A stretch of 64,000 nt of DNA from Chromatiaceae bacterium (GTDB taxonomy: Bacteria > Pseudomonadota > Gammaproteobacteria > Chromatiales > Chromatiaceae): the NCBI GenBank assembly GCA_024235255.1, contig JACKMT010000001.1, forward strand, positions 744,001-808,000, given 5' to 3'. Numbering within the stretch: position 1 is the stretch's first letter; every line of letters begins with the position of its first letter. The position numbers and the translations under genes were made by a program. Below the pieces are notes generated by a model. The model made no database searches, was not told where the DNA came from, and was given only the letters and a program-made list of their open reading frames with translations. This document shows, piece after piece, positions 60,290-64,000 of the stretch.

Positions 60290-61744
60290 TTATTCTGTCA
60301 CTCCCTTTGGCGGCGCCTCAACCTCGGTTTCAAACGCAGGGTCTGACTGACTGTTTCTGTCTGCCAGATCGAGTTTTCCTTCTTCGTTCAAGGCCAGATC
60401 CTGAAATTTAATTTTGGTAATACGGTGACCCTCCATCTCCACTACCTCCAGGCGTCCGCCGTCCAGATCCACTTGATCGCCGTTTTTTGGGATATGCCCT
60501 AAAAACTTGTAAACAAGTCCAGCCAACGTGACATAGTCCTCTCCATCCGGGAAAGGAAAATGGACGACCGGCTCCAGTTCCGAGACGCGGATCGATCCAT
60601 TGATAATGTACTCACTGCCCGCCAGCTTTTTGATCTGGCGATGGCCGCGAGTGAATTCGTCATCGTAGTCACCCACGATCTCCTCCAGAATATCCTCCAG
60701 CGTGATCACCCCGGCGGTGCCGCCAAATTCATCGATGACGATTGCCATATGCTGGCGATTGGTTTTGAAGGTTTTGAGCAGTTCGGAAAGCGCCTTGGTT
60801 TCCGGCACCAGAAAGGGCGGAAGCATGATCTCGGAGACAGGTTGATCCAGGGACACCTCCCCCCCCTCCTGCTCGGCAACCGATGTGAGCAGCTCCTTCA
60901 TCGCCACGACTCCCACCATATTGTCCAGGCTTCCATCATAGACCGGGTAGCGCGCGTGGTGGGTCTGTTTGAACATTTTCAAAACGTCGGAAACGGTGGC
61001 GTCGGAGGATATCGCCAGCAGATCGGTACGGGGTATCATCGCTTCGCGTACATTGTGCTCATCAAGATCGAAGACGCCGCGAATCATCATGGTTTCGTCG
61101 GCGTTGAGCACACCGTCCTGTTCACTTGCCGAAAGAATAGTCCGGATCTCCTCTTCCGACATCGCGAAATGTCCTTCGCCATGGCCGCTCAGGTTACGCT
61201 GCCCGAATACCCAGAGCAAACCATTGGACGACTTGTTCATAATCCAGATCAGCCATTTGAACATCTTATAGAGGCCATTGATGATCCCTCCCACAGCAAG
61301 ACTCAGCGACTCCGCTTTGTGAAAAGCAAGCACTTTTGGAGCCAGCTCACCGGCAACGACATGCAGGAACGAGATAATGACAAATGCCACCGCGTAGGAG
61401 GCCGTGTGCGCCATTGCGATCAGCCCCTTGTGCAGGGTGCGATCGCCAAACAGATCAAACAGTTTTTCGAACATGGGATCCAACATCTGACTGATGGTAA
61501 CCATGCCGATGGCGCCCAGCGCAAGCGATACCAGGGTGATGCCGATCTGGGTAACGGAGTAGAAGCGCTCCGGCTCCTTGTGCAGCAGCTGAACTGTCCT
61601 GGCTGCCTTGTTGCCGGTGTCGGCCAGCTGTTTGATGCGACTGCGCCGTGCTGAAGTGAGCGCGATCTCCGATCCGACGAAGAACGCATTTCCCATAACC
61701 AATAAAAGAATCAGTCCCAACTGAAGAATTAGTTCTGTGTCCAC
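60290..61744 (-). CDS. CNNM/CorC-family membrane protein (HlyC/CorC)
   Basis: 484 residues. An N-terminal CNNM (DUF21) membrane domain with about four helices (to about residue 165) is followed by two CBS domains (about 215-340; I-P-R-T-D-L and V-I-D-E-F-G-G-T-A-G-V-I-T-L-E-D motifs) and a C-terminal CorC_HlyC domain (about 355-440). Such proteins are linked to Mg2+/Co2+ resistance or export; the old hemolysin label is not a function. The acidic tail (about 450-484) is disordered. It stands alone with 285 bases upstream lacking another gene. Confidence 0.92.
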   Translation of the reverse strand: MDTELILQLGLILLLVMGNAFFVGSEIALTSARRSRIKQLADTGNKAARTVQLLHKEPERFYSVTQIGITLVSLALGAIGMVTISQMLDPMFEKLFDLFGDRTLHKGLIAMAHTASYAVAFVIISFLHVVAGELAPKVLAFHKAESLSLAVGGIINGLYKMFKWLIWIMNKSSNGLLWVFGQRNLSGHGEGHFAMSEEEIRTILSASEQDGVLNADETMMIRGVFDLDEHNVREAMIPRTDLLAISSDATVSDVLKMFKQTHHARYPVYDGSLDNMVGVVAMKELLTSVAEQEGGEVSLDQPVSEIMLPPFLVPETKALSELLKTFKTNRQHMAIVIDEFGGTAGVITLEDILEEIVGDYDDEFTRGHRQIKKLAGSEYIINGSIRVSELEPVVHFPFPDGEDYVTLAGLVYKFLGHIPKNGDQVDLDGGRLEVVEMEGHRITKIKFQDLALNEEGKLDLADRNSQSDPAFETEVEAPPKGVTE

Positions 61745-62029
61745 TAGATACCCCTTATGAAATGTTATTTTTTTGGAAGATCACCACCTGCAGAGCAACT
61801 ACAGCGGTCACGGAATAGAGCGGGATTATCCGGTTTAGATTACGAAAATAAACCCGCCTAAATCCATATCTGTATCCACAGCGATCGCGGCGACATGGGA
61901 GTATAGTGCTTTCACTGCTTAGCGGCTACAAAGGCGCCCTCGCCCCAAACCATCGATGCAAACAGTAGGGATGGGTGGTGCAGGTGGGAAATGTTTGAAT
62001 TTATGCCGGCAGCCTAGTGTCAACCCCGA

Positions 62030-63127
62030 TCAGCGTTGATCGAAATCGACCACCACCTGGTCGGTGAGCGGGTGCGCCTGACAAGTGAGAATATATCCCC
62101 GTTCCACCTCCTCGGGCTCGAGCCCGTGAGTGATATCCATATCCACCCTGCCCGCTATCAGCTTCGCCTTGCAGGTCGAGCAGACGCCCGCTTTGCAGGC
62201 GTAGGGAAGCTCCAATCCGTTGTGCAATCCCGCGTCCAGGATATTCTCGCCCACCGTAGCCAGTTCGAAGTCGCTGCTGCGGCCGTCCGCGATCAGGGTC
62301 ACTCTGCTGCGCTTCTCCTCGCCGTATGCGGCGATACGCTGCTGCGCCTTCTCCAGCATGGTGCGGGAGTCGTCCGAGGAGCTGGCGAAGAGTTCATAGT
62401 GGATCTGCGAGTCCTTCAGCCCCTCGATCCTGAAACCGCGGGAGACTTCGGCCATCATCGCCTCCGGTCCGCAGATAAACGCTTCGTCGGTGGCGCGGAT
62501 GTCGAGCAGCTTACGTTTGGCAAGCTGGTATCCTTTCCTGTTGTCGATGATGCCGTTGAGCAGATCCGCCCCCTGGTCCTCTTCGTTCATGATGTTGATC
62601 CACTGGAAGCGATTCAAATAACGATTCTTGATAAAGCTGAGTTCGTCCCGGAACATCACCGAGCTGGAGCGGCGGTTGCCGTATATTAATGTGACCTGGC
62701 TGGCTTGCTCCACGGAGAGGATCGATTTGATGATGGAGAGAATCGGCGTGATGCCACTGCCCGCCGCCAGGCACATGTAACGCTTCTCGTTGGCTGGATT
62801 CAGTTCCGTGTAAAACCCTCCCTGCGGCGGCATCACCTCCACACTGTCGCCGGCTTTGAAGTTGTCGTTGGCGTAGTTGGAGAACCTGCCCCCCTTGACC
62901 CGTTTGATCCCCACCCGCATATGGCCGTCGTTGATACCGGAGCAGATAGAGTAAGAGCGCCGCACCGCTTCGCCATCGATATTAGCCCGCAAGGTCAGAA
63001 ACTGACCCTGGATAAACTTGAACTTATGCTGCAGATTGACGGGCACTTCGAAGGTGACGCGGATCGCGGTATCGGTTTCCGGTTTAACCTCGGCGATGGT
63101 CAATGCATAAAAGTCGGTATCGGACAT
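62030..63127 (-). CDS. paaE: Phenylacetyl-CoA epoxidase reductase subunit PaaE
   Basis: 365 residues. N-terminal ferredoxin-NADP reductase module: R-R-S-Y-S-I-C-S for FAD (about 55-62) and G-S-G-I-T-P-I-L for NAD(P)H (about 125-132). C-terminal plant-type 2Fe-2S domain with Cys311, Cys316, Cys319 and Cys349 (C-K-A-G-V-C-S-T-C...C). It passes electrons from NADPH to the PaaA diiron site that epoxidises phenylacetyl-CoA. Ten bases... nine noncoding bases separate it from paaD on the same strand, and paaC precedes that, the standard paaABCDE order. paaA and paaB should lie just beyond the window edge. Confidence 0.96.
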   Translation of the reverse strand: MSDTDFYALTIAEVKPETDTAIRVTFEVPVNLQHKFKFIQGQFLTLRANIDGEAVRRSYSICSGINDGHMRVGIKRVKGGRFSNYANDNFKAGDSVEVMPPQGGFYTELNPANEKRYMCLAAGSGITPILSIIKSILSVEQASQVTLIYGNRRSSSVMFRDELSFIKNRYLNRFQWINIMNEEDQGADLLNGIIDNRKGYQLAKRKLLDIRATDEAFICGPEAMMAEVSRGFRIEGLKDSQIHYELFASSSDDSRTMLEKAQQRIAAYGEEKRSRVTLIADGRSSDFELATVGENILDAGLHNGLELPYACKAGVCSTCKAKLIAGRVDMDITHGLEPEEVERGYILTCQAHPLTDQVVVDFDQR

Positions 63128-63136
63128 ATCCTGGGC

Positions 63137-63658
63137 CTATATTTTTTTAAAATAATCGAAGGGTTCGCTGCAGTCGTTGCACTGAAACAGCGCCTTGCAT
63201 GCGGTGGAACCGAACTCGCTGACACACCGCGTATCGACCGAGCCGCAACGGGGACAGGCGACCCCCACGGCGGGGGTCAGACCCTCGGCATCCGCCTCAC
63301 CGTCTGCCGGCGGCGCAACTCCGTACCCGCGCAGTTTGTCGTTGCCTTCGGGCGAGATCCAGGCCGAACTCCAGGCGGGTGCCAGCCGGGTTTGAATTTT
63401 GACGGGGCCGATGCCGGCCTCGCTGAGCACGCGCTCGATATCGCTGCGGATCGTTTCCATCGCGGGGCAACCCGAGTAGGTGGGTGTGATGGTGACCGCG
63501 ACCTTGCCGTTCTCTCTTGTCACATCGCACAACACACCGAGATCCCAGATGCTCAGAACAGGCAGCTCCGGGTCCCTGACTTGGTCAAGCAACTCCCAGA
63601 GCTCCGCCGCATCGGACACCTCACGCCGCCGGAGCCGATCGCAGTACTCCCGGGTCAT
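63137..63658 (-). CDS. paaD: Phenylacetyl-CoA epoxidase assembly subunit PaaD
   Basis: 173 residues from ATG 63658; GTG 63676 is a possible alternative start and longer readings run into paaC. MIP18/SufT-like domain: V-R-D-P-E-L-P-V-L-S-I-W-D-L-G (about 27-41) and T-P-T-Y-S-G-C-P-A-M (about 58-67), then a C-terminal zinc-ribbon with C-P-R-C (about 133-136) and C-N-D-C (about 159-162). PaaD helps to mature the epoxidase, probably through FeS or diiron assembly. It starts 23 bases after the paaC stop and ends nine bases before paaE, so one transcript. Confidence 0.94.
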   Translation of the reverse strand: MTREYCDRLRRREVSDAAELWELLDQVRDPELPVLSIWDLGVLCDVTRENGKVAVTITPTYSGCPAMETIRSDIERVLSEAGIGPVKIQTRLAPAWSSAWISPEGNDKLRGYGVAPPADGEADAEGLTPAVGVACPRCGSVDTRCVSEFGSTACKALFQCNDCSEPFDYFKKI

Positions 63659-63681
63659 GACCGGCAGCTGATCCACAACGG

Positions 63682-64000
63682 CTACCAACCGCAGCCGGGA
63701 TAGGCGCGATGAATGGACTGCAACTCTGTCAACAGATGCCCGAGGTATTCGGTGTGGTAGCCGGTACGACCGCCGCGCACTGCCCACTCCTCCTGCGGCA
63801 GAATCAGCGTCGCCTCCTCCAGCGTTGCCGCCACCGCCTGCTGCCACTGTGACTTGAGCGCTGCCGTATCCACGCCTATGCCGGCGTCCGCCAGGCGCTG
63901 TTCCACTGCATCCGGCTCGAACAGCTCATGCGTGTAACCCCAGAGATCGTCCACCGCTTTCTGCGCGCGTCTATGGCTCTCATCGGTGCCGTCGCCCAGG
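63682..64000 (-). CDS. paaC: Phenylacetyl-CoA epoxidase structural subunit PaaC, C-terminal part
   Basis: The gene runs off the right edge; about 106 C-terminal residues are visible, beginning L-G-D-G-T-D-E-S-H-R-R and continuing A-V-D-D-L-W-G-Y-T-H-E-L-F. That wording and a late G-R-T-G-Y-H-T-E-Y-L-G-H are typical of PaaC, the inactive ferritin-like partner that stabilises PaaA in the epoxidase. Its stop is 23 bases before the paaD start. No internal defect is seen in the visible part. Confidence 0.94.
   Translation of the reverse strand, partial: LGDGTDESHRRAQKAVDDLWGYTHELFEPDAVEQRLADAGIGVDTAALKSQWQQAVAATLEEATLILPQEEWAVRGGRTGYHTEYLGHLLTELQSIHRAYPGCGW

Overview
The window looks like chromosomal DNA of a metabolically versatile, free-living gammaproteobacterium. 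Family resemblances and gene content (group 2 NiFe hydrogenase, TRAP transporter, many two-component and c-di-GMP proteins, aromatic catabolism through both phenylacetyl-CoA and acetoacetate-yielding routes) suggest the Chromatiales or Sedimenticola-like sulfur-oxidiser branch. That placement is inference; there is no rRNA or marker gene here to settle it. No tRNA, rRNA, CRISPR array, prophage or complete insertion sequence was seen.

Layout. 1-4.6 kb: end of an Fpg/Nei DNA glycosylase, a kinase-like hypothetical, a LysR regulator with no ordinary start codon, a small basic protein, a GNAT-carbonic anhydrase fusion and an exported hydrolase. 5-15 kb: a Cache hybrid histidine kinase; an overlapping set of NRDE protein, ABC ATPase, FtsX-type permease and AttH/CrtC-like lipoprotein (AttEFGH-like); a HAD phosphatase and a Bcr/CflA efflux pump. 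15-20.8 kb (minus strand): a tight operon of NiFe hydrogenase small and large subunits, maturation protease and a PAS-GGDEF-EAL protein, which looks like an H2-to-c-di-GMP sensory unit. 21-27.4 kb: fused TRAP permease, ErcA-like alcohol dehydrogenase and an ErcS-like hybrid kinase.

27.5-33.5 kb is the most novel part. A 'thermostable hemolysin' family protein, an adenylate-forming ligase, a haem-oxygenase-like diiron oxidase and an SDR are coupled or closely spaced, and are followed by a QseBC-type two-component system. I read this as a small self-regulated pathway for an acyl-derived metabolite or signal. 33.6-41.7 kb: a large EF-hand membrane protein, two secreted proteins, a second two-component system and an LbtU-like porin. 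A shared palindrome, ATTACYRTTTGGTAAT, links one secreted protein, the two-component system and the porin.

41.8-57.5 kb: an aromatic catabolic regulon (MBL-fold hydrolase, fumarylacetoacetase, FAD monooxygenase, DUF2783, VOC protein, maleylacetoacetate isomerase, acetoacetyl-CoA synthetase, PaaX regulator). Its two halves share a 17-nt motif, ATTRCGTAAYCCRTAAT, and are separated by about 6.8 kb holding an eCIS-core/metzincin protein, an IS110 remnant, REP-like and MITE-like repeats and a MASE1-CHASE-PAS-GGDEF-EAL protein. 57.5-64 kb: a two-subunit bacterioferritin pair in which one subunit keeps the haem ligand and the other the ferroxidase site, an Ada-like methyltransferase, a CNNM/CorC protein, and paaC(partial)-paaD-paaE of phenylacetyl-CoA epoxidase.
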